DNA of 64,000 nucleotides from Collinsella sp. (GTDB lineage: Bacteria > Actinomycetota > Coriobacteriia > Coriobacteriales > Coriobacteriaceae). The notes beneath the pieces were generated by a model, which saw only the letters and a list, made by a program, of their open reading frames with translations, was not told the DNA's origin and did no database searches. Positions 15,576-22,504 of the stretch are shown piece by piece. A program made the translations under genes and the position numbers. The stretch covers positions 94,776-158,775 of the forward strand of contig DXMW01000032.1 in assembly GCA_019414045.1 (NCBI GenBank), given 5' to 3'. The stretch's first letter is position 1. Every line of letters starts with the position of its first letter.

Positions 15576-15614
15576 AAAAAACAAAACAGCCCAGAGGACA
15601 TAGCCTCTGAGCTG
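15576..15614 (-). terminator. Terminator after tRNA-Val
   Basis: An 11-bp stem (15587-15597 with 15604-15614, one wobble) followed on the minus strand by TTTTGTTTTTT. It ends the Gly-Val tRNA transcript. Confidence 0.85.
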
Positions 15615-15622
15615 CGAACATT

Positions 15623-15697
15623 TGGTGGGCGTTAGAAGATTTGAACTTCTGACCTCTTCCGTGTCAGGGAAGCGCTCTCCCCCTGAGCTAAACGCCC
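15623..15697 (-). tRNA. tRNA-Val (GAC)
   Basis: 75 nt including an encoded CCA. Acceptor GGGCGTT pairs with AACGCCC. The anticodon stem CTTCC/GGAAG encloses loop CTGACAC with anticodon GAC. The T loop TTCAAAT is normal. It lies 3 nt downstream of tRNA-Gly on the same transcript. Confidence 0.96.
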
Positions 15698-15700
15698 AAA

Positions 15701-15776
15701 TGGAGCGGACAACGGGGCTCGAACCCGCGACCCCAACCTTGGCAAGGTTGTGCTCTACCAACTGAGCCATGTCCGC
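15701..15776 (-). tRNA. tRNA-Gly (GCC), copy 1
   Basis: 76 nt with encoded CCA. Acceptor GCGGACA/TGTCCGC, anticodon stem CAACC/GGTTG with loop TTGCCAA, anticodon GCC, T loop TTCGAGC. The sequence is identical to the copies at 18176 and 18402. A promoter lies 12 nt upstream. Confidence 0.97.
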
Positions 15777-15788
15777 TTACGAGGATTA

Positions 15789-15840
15789 ATCTTACGTGAT
15801 GCCCGCATCCCATGCAAGAACTTTTTTTGAAAAGTTTTGC
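15789..15840 (-). promoter_or_regulatory. Promoter of the tRNA-Gly/Val unit with A/T palindrome
   Basis: On the minus strand -35 TTGCAT (15812-15817) and -10 TAAGAT (15789-15794) are 17 nt apart. Directly upstream of the -35 is an A/T-tract inverted repeat (about 15814-15840, AACTTTTC...AAAAAGTT type). The same arrangement occurs at 18490-18540 and 21963-22011. Confidence 0.72.
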
Positions 15841-15917
15841 GACGCCCTCGCGAACCTCGCGAAGACATCAGCCACCACGGAAGGCGCAGGCAAACGCAAA
15901 CTCGCCGCAAGAGGCCC

Positions 15918-17651
15918 TTACATCTCACCGAGCATGATCCAGGCAGAGCTGTCCTGCGCGAGTCTGCCGTCTGCAAGCGCTGATGAGGTGAGCAGGACCC
16001 TGCCCGCCGGCAGCTCCACGGGTGCTGCACCGAAGTTCGTCACGCACGCCCAGCCGTTATCGCGGCGATAGGCGATGACGCCGCCCTCAGCGCCCTCGGC
16101 ACCATCCGCAAGACCGGTGCGCCCGTCAAGATCGAGCCACGCAAGATCGTTGGCGCACCCGCGCAGCTTGCGCCGCAGCCAGAGGGCGTCACGATAGAGC
16201 GCAAGCATCGATGTCGGGTCCGTTTCTTCCCTATCGGCAGCATAATCGGAAAACCATGCAGGCTGCGGCAGATGGGGCGCCGCATCAGCGTCCGCCGGCG
16301 AAAACCCAAACGATCCGCCCTGCGCGGGATCGTCCGCCGCTACCCACGGCAGGGGCACACGACAGCCGTCGCGCCCCTTCTCGCGCTTCGGTCCGCGCGT
16401 ATTGGTTGCACTGGGATCTTCGAGTGCAGTCCACGGGATATCAGCCACCTCAAAAAGACCGAGCTCCTCACCCTGATACACGTATGCCGAGCCCGGAAGC
16501 GCCAGTTCAAGCAAAAGGGCCGCCCGCGCGCGGCGCTCGCCGAGTTCACGGTCCTCGTCATAAGACGACCCGTCGCGTAAGAGCCGGTCGAGCGCAATCT
16601 GGTGGTAGCGCGTCGCCTTGATTTGCGGCAGGGCATAGCGTGTCGCCACGCGCGGCACGTCGTGGTTGGAGAGTACCCAGGTCGAGGCGGAATCGGATTC
16701 GACGGCTGCCTTCAAGCCCTTCTCGATTGCAGTGTGCATGTCATCATAGGTCCAAGTGGCCTTGGCAAACTCAAAGTTGAATGTCTGGCCAAGCTCGCTG
16801 GGACGCGCATAGAGATACTGGCGCTCAGGCAGCACCCACGCCTCGGCAACGGCGCTGCGCGGCGGATTATAGCGGTCGAACACGCGGCGCCACTCGCGAT
16901 AGATCTCGTGGACCTCGTTGCGGTCCCACAGCGGATGGGTGCCGTCGTCAACCATGTCATCGCCCTCGGCGAGATGCCACCGGTCGAGGTCATCGCGGTC
17001 GAGATCCTTGGCGAGACCGTGCGCCACATCGATGCGAAAGCCATCGACGCCTCGATCGCTCCAAAACGCCAGGACGTCGCAAAAGAACGCGTGAACCTCG
17101 GGGCATGACCAGTCAAAGTCCGGCTGCTCGGGCGTAAACATGTGCAGATACCATTGACCGTCCGCAACACGCGTCCAGGCGGGGCCGCCAAAGTTGGCAT
17201 TCCAATTGGTGGGAGGCAGCTCGCCATGCTCGCCGCGACCATCGCGGAAGATATAACGGGCGCGCTCGGGCGATCCGGGGCCGGCGGCAAGAGCGGCTTT
17301 GAACCAGGGGTGCTGGTTGGATGAATGGTTGGGCACGATATCGACGATGACCTTGATGCCGCGCGCGTGAGCCGCAGCGATCATGTCATCGAAGTCGTCA
17401 AGCGAGCCGAGACGTGGGTCGACATCGCAGTAGTCCGCCACATCATAGCCGCCATCGACAAGAGGCGAAGGGTAAAACGGGCTCAGCCAGATGGCCTCGA
17501 TGCCCAGCCGCTCAAGATAGTCCATCTGCTGGGTAATGCCCGCGATATCGCCCAGACCCGAACCGGTCGAATCCTTAAACGAACGCGGGTAGATCTGATA
17601 GATCGCGGCATCGGACATCCATGAGCGCGAAGAGGACTTTTCTGCAGCCAT
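15918..17651 (-). CDS. GH13-family alpha-glucosidase
   Basis: 577 residues from ATG 17651 (GGGAGG about 8 nt upstream); the frame continues upstream through non-coding-like DNA and is not used. A (beta/alpha)8 glycoside hydrolase begins at AIYQIYPRSFKDS. Conserved regions are visible: VDIVPNHS, GFRIDVAH with nucleophile Asp208, AVAEAWV with acid/base Glu270, and LSNHDVPR with Asp331. This pattern fits oligo-1,6- or alpha-1,4-glucosidases acting on short alpha-glucans or sucrose-like sugars in the cytoplasm. No signal peptide, transporter or regulator gene is adjacent. A 12-nt palindrome AATCGATCGATT (17787-17798) lies upstream and might be an operator. Linkage preference is not decided by sequence alone. 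Confidence 0.9.
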   Translation of the reverse strand: MAAEKSSSRSWMSDAAIYQIYPRSFKDSTGSGLGDIAGITQQMDYLERLGIEAIWLSPFYPSPLVDGGYDVADYCDVDPRLGSLDDFDDMIAAAHARGIKVIVDIVPNHSSNQHPWFKAALAAGPGSPERARYIFRDGRGEHGELPPTNWNANFGGPAWTRVADGQWYLHMFTPEQPDFDWSCPEVHAFFCDVLAFWSDRGVDGFRIDVAHGLAKDLDRDDLDRWHLAEGDDMVDDGTHPLWDRNEVHEIYREWRRVFDRYNPPRSAVAEAWVLPERQYLYARPSELGQTFNFEFAKATWTYDDMHTAIEKGLKAAVESDSASTWVLSNHDVPRVATRYALPQIKATRYHQIALDRLLRDGSSYDEDRELGERRARAALLLELALPGSAYVYQGEELGLFEVADIPWTALEDPSATNTRGPKREKGRDGCRVPLPWVAADDPAQGGSFGFSPADADAAPHLPQPAWFSDYAADREETDPTSMLALYRDALWLRRKLRGCANDLAWLDLDGRTGLADGAEGAEGGVIAYRRDNGWACVTNFGAAPVELPAGRVLLTSSALADGRLAQDSSAWIMLGEM

Positions 17652-17841
17652 GGGGTGAGCCTCCCTTGCAACGAGGTTTTGCGAGATGCCCACGATGATA
17701 CGCCCAAAGCTGTCATTCGAGGCAAACAACGCCACAGCCACACCCCAAAACGCTCGCTCCCTCTCGGGCTCGAGCCTCCTGGGACGAATCGATCGATTAG
17801 TGAAAAGAACGGAAGACTCACTCCCCCGGCCACAACAGCGA

Positions 17842-17942
17842 GCGGGCTCCGGGTGCCCCAGGTTGCCGCGAAAGAGGAGGGAAGCGTACTTTATGTACGC
17901 GACCGACGATTGAGGGGGCAAGATGGGGTGCCCGGGGCTCGC
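17842..17942. repeat. Long palindrome G (family 2) upstream of the GH13 gene
   Basis: Outer arms 17842-17867 and 17917-17942 (26 bp, about six mismatches). The 49-nt core reads AAAGAGGA, then GAAGCGTAC, a 5-nt loop, GTACGCGA, CGACG and TTGAG. The core of palindrome E (36720-36765, minus strand) has the same words in the same order although its outer arms differ. No T-run follows. Confidence 0.75.
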
Positions 17943-17953
17943 GCAGCGTCAAC

Positions 17954-17980
17954 AAAAAACGCGGTTCGTTAGAACCGCGT
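17954..17980 (-). terminator. Terminator downstream of the tRNA cluster
   Basis: A 9-bp stem (17959-17967 with 17972-17980) and 4-nt loop followed on the minus strand by six T. It ends transcripts from the Gly-Cys-Gly tRNA cluster. Confidence 0.85.
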
Positions 17981-17988
17981 AAGATAGT

Positions 17989-18012
17989 TGGAGCGGACAA
18001 CGGGGCGTCCGC
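17989..18012 (-). pseudogene. Fragment of a tRNA-Gly gene
   Basis: 17989-18006 is identical to the last 18 nt (CCA end, acceptor strand, start of T arm) of the neighbouring tRNA-Gly genes. It is followed immediately by GTCCGC, the 5' acceptor strand. The middle of the gene is missing, so this looks like a tRNA copy with an internal deletion or a recombination scar. Confidence 0.65.
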
Positions 18013-18134
18013 GTATCCGCTTCGCGGATCCGCACCGGCTTCGGCCGCCTGCCGGCGACCTCGCCAGCTCGCTACAAACGCTCCGCGTTTGCTTAACGCT
18101 CGCTCCCTCTCGGGTTCGAGCCCAGGCGATGGGT

Positions 18135-18167
18135 ACAAAAAAGCCCGGCTACCGTGGTAGTCGGGCT
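18135..18167 (-). terminator. Terminator after tRNA-Gly copy 2
   Basis: A 12-bp stem with one mismatch (18142-18153 and 18156-18167 region), followed on the minus strand by six T. Confidence 0.8.
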
Positions 18168-18175
18168 ATTACACT

Positions 18176-18251
18176 TGGAGCGGACAACGGGGCTCGAACC
18201 CGCGACCCCAACCTTGGCAAGGTTGTGCTCTACCAACTGAGCCATGTCCGC
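18176..18251 (-). tRNA. tRNA-Gly (GCC), copy 2
   Basis: 76 nt with encoded CCA, identical to the copies at 15701 and 18402. No separate promoter is visible. A hairpin (18267-18284) lies just upstream, so it is probably reached by readthrough or processing from the promoter at 18490-18518. Confidence 0.97.
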
Positions 18252-18257
18252 ATATGT

Positions 18258-18284
18258 AAAACAAAACGGGCGCCGGAGCGCCCG
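18258..18284 (-). terminator. Hairpin after tRNA-Cys
   Basis: A 7-bp GC stem (18267-18273 with 18278-18284) with a CGGA-type loop, followed on the minus strand by TTTTGTTTT. It sits between two tRNAs of one cluster and may be partial. Confidence 0.7.
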
Positions 18285-18293
18285 GATGTTGCC

Positions 18294-18367
18294 TGGAGGC
18301 GAAGCCCGGATTCGAACCGGGGGTAAAGGCTTTGCAGGCCTCTGCCTTACCACTTGGCCACTTCGCC
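18294..18367 (-). tRNA. tRNA-Cys (GCA)
   Basis: 74 nt with encoded CCA. Acceptor GGCGAAG pairs with CTTCGCC. The anticodon loop CTGCAAA gives GCA, and the T loop TTCGAAT is normal. Confidence 0.96.
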
Positions 18368-18368
18368 G

Positions 18369-18391
18369 AAAAAGGACCGCCTAAACGGTCC
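18369..18391 (-). terminator. Hairpin after tRNA-Gly copy 3
   Basis: A 6-bp stem (18374-18379 with 18386-18391) followed on the minus strand by TTTTT. Located between tRNA-Gly and tRNA-Cys. Confidence 0.65.
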
Positions 18392-18401
18392 GGAAATGCA
18401 A

Positions 18402-18477
18402 TGGAGCGGACAACGGGGCTCGAACCCGCGACCCCAACCTTGGCAAGGTTGTGCTCTACCAACTGAGCCATGTCCGC
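18402..18477 (-). tRNA. tRNA-Gly (GCC), copy 3
   Basis: 76 nt with encoded CCA, identical to the other two Gly copies. First tRNA of the Gly-Cys-Gly cluster, 12 nt from the -10 of its promoter. Confidence 0.97.
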
Positions 18478-18489
18478 TTGCGGGTTATT

Positions 18490-18540
18490 AATTTACGCGA
18501 GTTATCCAAAAGACGCAAGTACTTTTTTCAAAAAAGTTGC
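18490..18540 (-). promoter_or_regulatory. Promoter of the Gly-Cys-Gly tRNA cluster with A/T palindrome
   Basis: On the minus strand -35 TTGCGT (18513-18518) and -10 TAAATT (18490-18495) are 17 nt apart. The palindrome ACTTTTTTCAAAAAAGT (18521-18537) lies immediately upstream of the -35. It matches the elements at 15789-15840 and 21963-22011. Confidence 0.72.
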
Positions 18541-18582
18541 CGGCCGCGTGTTCTTGGTGGCTAAACGCGCTAAAGCGATTGG

Positions 18583-19329
18583 CTAGGCACGCGATTCCAG
18601 TGCTCCGCTAAATAGCTTCACCATCTGCACGCGCGTGCCGGTGCCGTCTGTGCGACGAGCAACCTCCACGTTATCGACAAGCATACGCATAAGCTTGATA
18701 CCACGGCCGCGTTCCTCAGATGCGACCGGTTCGCTCGCTCCATCGATAGAATAGCCGGCACCCCGATCAAGCACCTCAACCACGACGCGATCGCCATAGG
18801 CCTGAACCGTCAGGACGCACCCGATACCGCCCGCATGGTCATAGGCATTACCCAGCGCCTCCCCCGACGCCAACGCGACATCGTAGCGCTCGTCGCGGCG
18901 CAACGGAAGCGATTCAAGGAGTTCGGCGATGCGATGTCGATAGTATGGAAGATTCTCGATACCCTGTCGGACCTCGACGCTCTTGCTCCATCGTGGCAAC
19001 TCTCCCACCGGAATAGCGGGAATCGACTCACGCGCCGGACCCGCAACATGAAGGATGTCGACAAGTCGGGCAATCTCCAAAAAGCGAATGACCTCATCGG
19101 AGGCGTTAACGAGCGAAAGCAGGCCCTCTCGCCTCATGAGCTCTCTGGCACGTGTAAGCAAAAACGCCAAACCCGTCGAGTCGATAAAGCCCACGGCCTG
19201 GCAATTGATGACAACGCGACGCACGCCCCGGTCGATCAGATTATCCAACCGTCGGCGCAGCACGGACACCGAGGCGATGTCGACATCACCCGGTGGCGTC
19301 AAAACCGCTATGTCATTCCACTCATTCAT
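18583..19329 (-). CDS. STAS-HATPase fusion (anti-sigma antagonist plus anti-sigma kinase)
   Basis: 248 residues from ATG 19329; a TTG at 19347 is an alternative. Residues about 1-100 are a STAS domain with FIDSTGLAFL, where Ser51 is the site phosphorylated in SpoIIAA/RsbV proteins. Residues about 120-248 are a GHKL ATPase of the RsbW/SpoIIAB type: N-box EALGNAYDHA, G1 LDRGAGY and G2 ERGRGIKLM. In known partner-switching systems these are separate proteins, the kinase inhibiting a sigma factor and the STAS protein relieving it when dephosphorylated. Here both are in one chain, directly downstream of a PP2C phosphatase gene (gap 81 nt, same strand). No sigma factor is adjacent, so the output is unknown. 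Confidence 0.87.
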   Translation of the reverse strand: MNEWNDIAVLTPPGDVDIASVSVLRRRLDNLIDRGVRRVVINCQAVGFIDSTGLAFLLTRARELMRREGLLSLVNASDEVIRFLEIARLVDILHVAGPARESIPAIPVGELPRWSKSVEVRQGIENLPYYRHRIAELLESLPLRRDERYDVALASGEALGNAYDHAGGIGCVLTVQAYGDRVVVEVLDRGAGYSIDGASEPVASEERGRGIKLMRMLVDNVEVARRTDGTGTRVQMVKLFSGALESRA

Positions 19330-19410
19330 ACGACCATGGTTCCCCAAAAGAGCTCGCTCGATGCATACATATCTGCAGCTGCGCAGATTTTGCCCGTCAA
19401 GTATCGCGGT

Positions 19411-21756
19411 CTACGATCGACCCCGTAAAAACTCAAGGGAAACCAGCGCAATGTCATCGTCCAGCGCCGACTCGGTAAAGCGGTCAAGCTCTCCCAAGAC
19501 CTTACCGCAGATTCCCGATACACCCTCACCCGAGACAGAGAGCAAAAGGTCACGAAGGCGCTGCTTGCCAAAGAAAGCACCCGAGCGATCACGTGCTTCG
19601 ATTGCTCCGTCGGTATACATGAATAGCATGTCACCAGGAGCGAACGTAAACACGCCTGTCTCGTACACCATGCTCTCAAAGGCACCGATCACGCCCGATT
19701 GGCACCCAAGGAGCTCCACTTCTCCCCCTCGGGTTTCTCCGCCGCCAAGCGGCGTCGACGACGGTCTAATGACCATAGTGGGAGGATGTCCCGCAGAGCA
19801 GTAGGTAGCGCGACCCGCTTTAAGATCAATCTTGGCGATAAACGCCGTCACGAACGTCTCGACCCTCGAAAAGCCCATGAGCATGCTATTGAGCGAGCGG
19901 GCCATACGGGCGGGCCCAGCACCCTCCCAGGCATAGGCCGTCAGCGCCGTCTTGACGAGCGCTGACATCGACGCCGCCTCGATTCCTTTGCCGGATACAT
20001 CGCCCAAAATCATAACGGCGCAATCGTCGGGAAGACGGACAAGAGTATAGAAGTCGCCGCCAACCAACGCCGAATTCGTTGCCGAAAGGTATACCGAATC
20101 GGTCGCGATACCCGGAACGTCACCAAGCGAATTTCTCATGCCAATCTGGAGGGTCTGAGCGATATGGCGCTCCTCGCGCTTTTGAGATTCGCCCTCGTAG
20201 ATCAGTTCAAAGTCATGCGCCAAGTGCACCAAGTAGTCATATTCAAGGTCATCAATCGGCTCTTGACTACCGTCACGAAGCAGAAGCGCGCGCGTCGTCG
20301 GGCCTTTCGCAACAGAAGCAGGAACGATCGCGTCGTTGCTGTGTTTGCCATCACCCTCAGAGCGCGGGCGCCCCGCCTCGATGCCGGTGTCGACGTAGAG
20401 ACCCTGGCAAGGCAGACCATGCGCCCTAAGCCAGCCTCCCATAGGCATCGATTCGTCAACGCGAGTTATACGGACGTGTTTAAGATCCTCGGCACTCGTG
20501 CCGCCCAAAACAGACGCCTCAAAGCCATCAGAGCCAACCCCCAAACGTGCCGCTGGCGCCGTCGTGGAAAAGAAAAGTTTCTCGGGATCGTCCGGCAAAG
20601 CAACGCGACTGCCGCCTTCAAAATCTATGACATAGGAGCCCAGACTGGCGTCATACTCAACAGGGCAAAAATGACAGTTGAGCATATTGCAAATCTCGGA
20701 CGATATAGCCTGGGTAGCCGCGGCGGAATCGTCTAGAAAGGTAAACAACTCATCACGTAAGACATTGAGCGAGCGGCCAAGCTCGGCCGTGCGACGAGAG
20801 CGAAGGCTCGATGCCATGCCGACCAGCTGGATAGACAGGTAATCGCAAATGACCTCGAGTACATTAACGTCATAGGCGAGCGGTGCCTGAGGGCGCTTCC
20901 AACCAACTTCCAGCACGCCAAGGATCTGCGTACCGTAAAAAACGGGAAGACAGATCTCGCTGCGGTACGGAGGCATATCCTGCACGCGCAACAGGTGCTT
21001 AGAACGATTGTCCAGGTCCATGAACATACCGGAGGCAGCCCTATCACCCTCAAGGTCCTGTTGAATCGACAAGCGACAGGCACGCGACTCGCGAAGAACA
21101 TACGTCGGAATGCCAGCGCCATACGGCAAAAACTCGGGCAGGTAGCTGTCGTGCAGCTCCTTGGAGACACCGCGAAGCTTAAAACCGCCGCTCTCAGAAA
21201 AATAGATAGCGGCACCCGAAGCATCGAGCGTTCCTACAAGCTGGTTCAAAACGGTATCAAGTAGGCTGGGCAGCTCATCGGAGCCCACAGTGCTCATAAT
21301 GACCGAGAGAGTGCCAGAGAGACGCTTGTTCGCAACTCTAAGCTCCGATAACGCACGCTTAAGTTGACGGTCGTGAGAATACTGTTCCTCGATACTGTGA
21401 AGCGCCACTAGGACACGTGGTGCGCGGCGCCCAAAGATGCGTGGAGGCGTTACGGAGCCCGCGCGAACCAAGACGGGGATAAAAGAGCCGTCACTCAGCT
21501 TGAGCATCAGTTCGTTCTCGGAGCCATCAGTTTCAAATGGCAGACGATGTTCCGTCGCACGTTCAAAAGCGGACGAGTACAGGACGTCTTTAACATCTCC
21601 ACCGATGACATCGGCGCGTTCCTCGCACATCAACCCAAGTAAGCGATTATTCACATGCAGAATGGTTCCGTCGAGCTCGCAGATGATGACAGCATCGCTC
21701 GTGATCTCGACTAGTTGGGCAACGTCTGCCCACTCGTTGCGTTCAAGCGTTTCCAT
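19411..21756 (-). CDS. PAS/GAF sensor PP2C (SpoIIE/RsbU-type) phosphatase
   Basis: 781 residues from ATG 21756 (GGTGGGG 6 nt upstream). Order of parts: PAS (about 10-120, VEITSDAVIICELDGTILHVN), a helical linker, a GAF domain (about 150-320), a second GAF-like sensor (about 330-520) with a Cys/His-containing segment (CNMLNCHFC), then the PP2C phosphatase (about 535-781). The phosphatase carries metal-binding Asp in VGGDFYTL, GDVSGKG and SALDDDIALV. No membrane segment is evident, so it senses cytosolic or small diffusible signals. It probably dephosphorylates the STAS domain of the next gene in a partner-switching stress pathway. The start lies 27 nt from the tRNA-Leu terminator, leaving little room for a promoter. 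Confidence 0.88.
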   Translation of the reverse strand: METLERNEWADVAQLVEITSDAVIICELDGTILHVNNRLLGLMCEERADVIGGDVKDVLYSSAFERATEHRLPFETDGSENELMLKLSDGSFIPVLVRAGSVTPPRIFGRRAPRVLVALHSIEEQYSHDRQLKRALSELRVANKRLSGTLSVIMSTVGSDELPSLLDTVLNQLVGTLDASGAAIYFSESGGFKLRGVSKELHDSYLPEFLPYGAGIPTYVLRESRACRLSIQQDLEGDRAASGMFMDLDNRSKHLLRVQDMPPYRSEICLPVFYGTQILGVLEVGWKRPQAPLAYDVNVLEVICDYLSIQLVGMASSLRSRRTAELGRSLNVLRDELFTFLDDSAAATQAISSEICNMLNCHFCPVEYDASLGSYVIDFEGGSRVALPDDPEKLFFSTTAPAARLGVGSDGFEASVLGGTSAEDLKHVRITRVDESMPMGGWLRAHGLPCQGLYVDTGIEAGRPRSEGDGKHSNDAIVPASVAKGPTTRALLLRDGSQEPIDDLEYDYLVHLAHDFELIYEGESQKREERHIAQTLQIGMRNSLGDVPGIATDSVYLSATNSALVGGDFYTLVRLPDDCAVMILGDVSGKGIEAASMSALVKTALTAYAWEGAGPARMARSLNSMLMGFSRVETFVTAFIAKIDLKAGRATYCSAGHPPTMVIRPSSTPLGGGETRGGEVELLGCQSGVIGAFESMVYETGVFTFAPGDMLFMYTDGAIEARDRSGAFFGKQRLRDLLLSVSGEGVSGICGKVLGELDRFTESALDDDIALVSLEFLRGRS

Positions 21757-21780
21757 CGTGGACCCCACCGTCTATCGGTA

Positions 21781-21804
21781 ACAAAAAAGCCTCCGAAGAG
21801 GCTT
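21781..21804 (-). terminator. Terminator after tRNA-Leu
   Basis: A 7-bp stem (21787-21793 with 21798-21804) closing a UUCG loop on the minus strand, followed by six T. Confidence 0.88.
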
Positions 21805-21815
21805 CTCAAATGCGA

Positions 21816-21905
21816 TGGTGTCGGAGGCGGGACTTGAACCCGCATGACCAAAAAGCGGTCACTAGCACCTCAAGCTAGCGCGTCTGCCAATTCCGCCACT
21901 CCGAC
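21816..21905 (-). tRNA. tRNA-Leu (GAG)
   Basis: 90 nt with encoded CCA and the long variable arm of class II tRNAs. Acceptor GTCGGAG/CTCCGAC, anticodon stem CTAGC/GCTAG with loop TTGAGGT, anticodon GAG. Confidence 0.96.
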
Positions 21906-21962
21906 ATGCTATGTTGTTGATTCGCGGTTCATTTTGTTGGACCCGCGCGTTCAACGAAGAAG

Positions 21963-22011
21963 ATAATAACCTATGATTCGAGAACTGTGCAAGCACTTTT
22001 TTCAAAAAAGT
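21963..22011 (-). promoter_or_regulatory. tRNA-Leu promoter with A/T palindrome
   Basis: On the minus strand -35 TTGCAC (21987-21992) and -10 TATTAT (21963-21968) are 18 nt apart. The palindrome ACTTTTTTCAAAAAAGT (21995-22011) lies upstream of the -35, the same word as at 18521-18537. Confidence 0.7.
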
Positions 22012-22050
22012 TTACGAATTTGTAAATGCGCTGGTAGATCTATATGTTCG

Positions 22051-22173
22051 GCCCCGAATCGGTGTTGCCTCCCGGCGCGTCCTCGGGCATGAGCGATATT
22101 TTGTTGCGCACTTCGTGCTGCAAAATATCGCTCCCCCTGCGGAATGCGCCGGGAGGGAACACCGATTCGGGGC
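22051..22173. repeat. Long palindrome C (family 1)
   Basis: Outer arms 22051-22078 and 22146-22173 (28 bp, one mismatch). On the minus strand the inner left segment ATTCCGCAG (22145-22137) abuts the outer stem, and the inner right segment ATGCCCGAGGAC (22090-22079) abuts the other arm. An inner stem of 13 bp (22091-22103 with 22121-22133) closes a loop holding GCAC/GTGC. The same inner segments occur at 12354-12437 and 22357-22488. No T-run is present. Confidence 0.85.
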
Positions 22174-22264
22174 CTGCAGATACATACTTCAGGCACAGTT
22201 CTCAAACATGTTCTGGGGGCTGATGCAAATTTGGTGGCTCGGCTTTGCCGAGCCCTTATATAAA

Positions 22265-22290
22265 GAGGCCGGAGCTAAAGCTCCGGCCTC
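22265..22290. terminator. Terminator hairpin between palindromes C and D
   Basis: A perfect 11-bp stem (22265-22275 with 22280-22290) and 4-nt loop. The minus-strand side continues TTTATATAAGG. A second small hairpin (GGCTCGG/CCGAGCC, about 22234-22255) is next to it. It probably ends the opp operon transcript. Confidence 0.65.
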
Positions 22291-22356
22291 ACTAACTTTC
22301 CTATTAGATTAAGTGAGCGATCAAGGAATCGCACCCCTCCCTGCCGCGTTGCCGCA

Positions 22357-22488
22357 GGGCCCGCGCTGGACTTAGTTTTCAGAACATTCCGCAGACCAGG
22401 AAACCCCCTTATCCGCGGCTCCGAAGGAGCAGGATAAGGGGGTTTCCATGGTCGAGGACGTTCTGAAAACTAAGTCCAGCACGGGCCC
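22357..22488. repeat. Long palindrome D (family 1) after oppF
   Basis: Outer arms 22357-22385 and 22460-22488 (29 bp, one mismatch). Inner left ATTCCGCAG is at 22386-22394 and inner right ATGGTCGAGGAC at 22448-22459, both abutting the outer stem on the + strand. A perfect 16-bp inner stem (22399-22414 with 22432-22447) ends in a GCTCC-GAA-GGAGC tip. It is the most complete member and lies 17 nt from the oppF stop. No T-run follows on either strand. Confidence 0.88.
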
Positions 22489-22504
22489 GGACGATAACAA
22501 CCGG

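Larger units (their letters stand above)
17749..18121. repeat. 27-nt direct repeat flanking palindrome G
   Basis: The segment beginning AACGCTCGCTCCCTCTCGGG occurs at 17749-17775 and again at 18095-18121 with one difference. The two copies bracket palindrome G, a terminator and a tRNA-Gly fragment. This may mark a past duplication or insertion in the tRNA region. Confidence 0.65.

Noticed and set aside
17787..17798. Palindrome AATCGATCGATT upstream of the GH13 gene as a LacI operator
   Set aside because: LacI-type sites have a central CG; this one is centred on AT and has no neighbouring regulator, so it was only mentioned.
17652..17921. N-terminal extension of the GH13 protein by 90 residues
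   Set aside because: The extended segment crosses a palindrome arm and a 27-nt repeat and has no glycosidase homology; ATG 17651 has a good ribosome site.
18093..18471. Small frames across the tRNA genes giving MAQLVEHNLAKVGVAG-type peptides
   Set aside because: These are the well-known spurious translations of tRNA genes; the tRNA folds explain the sequence.
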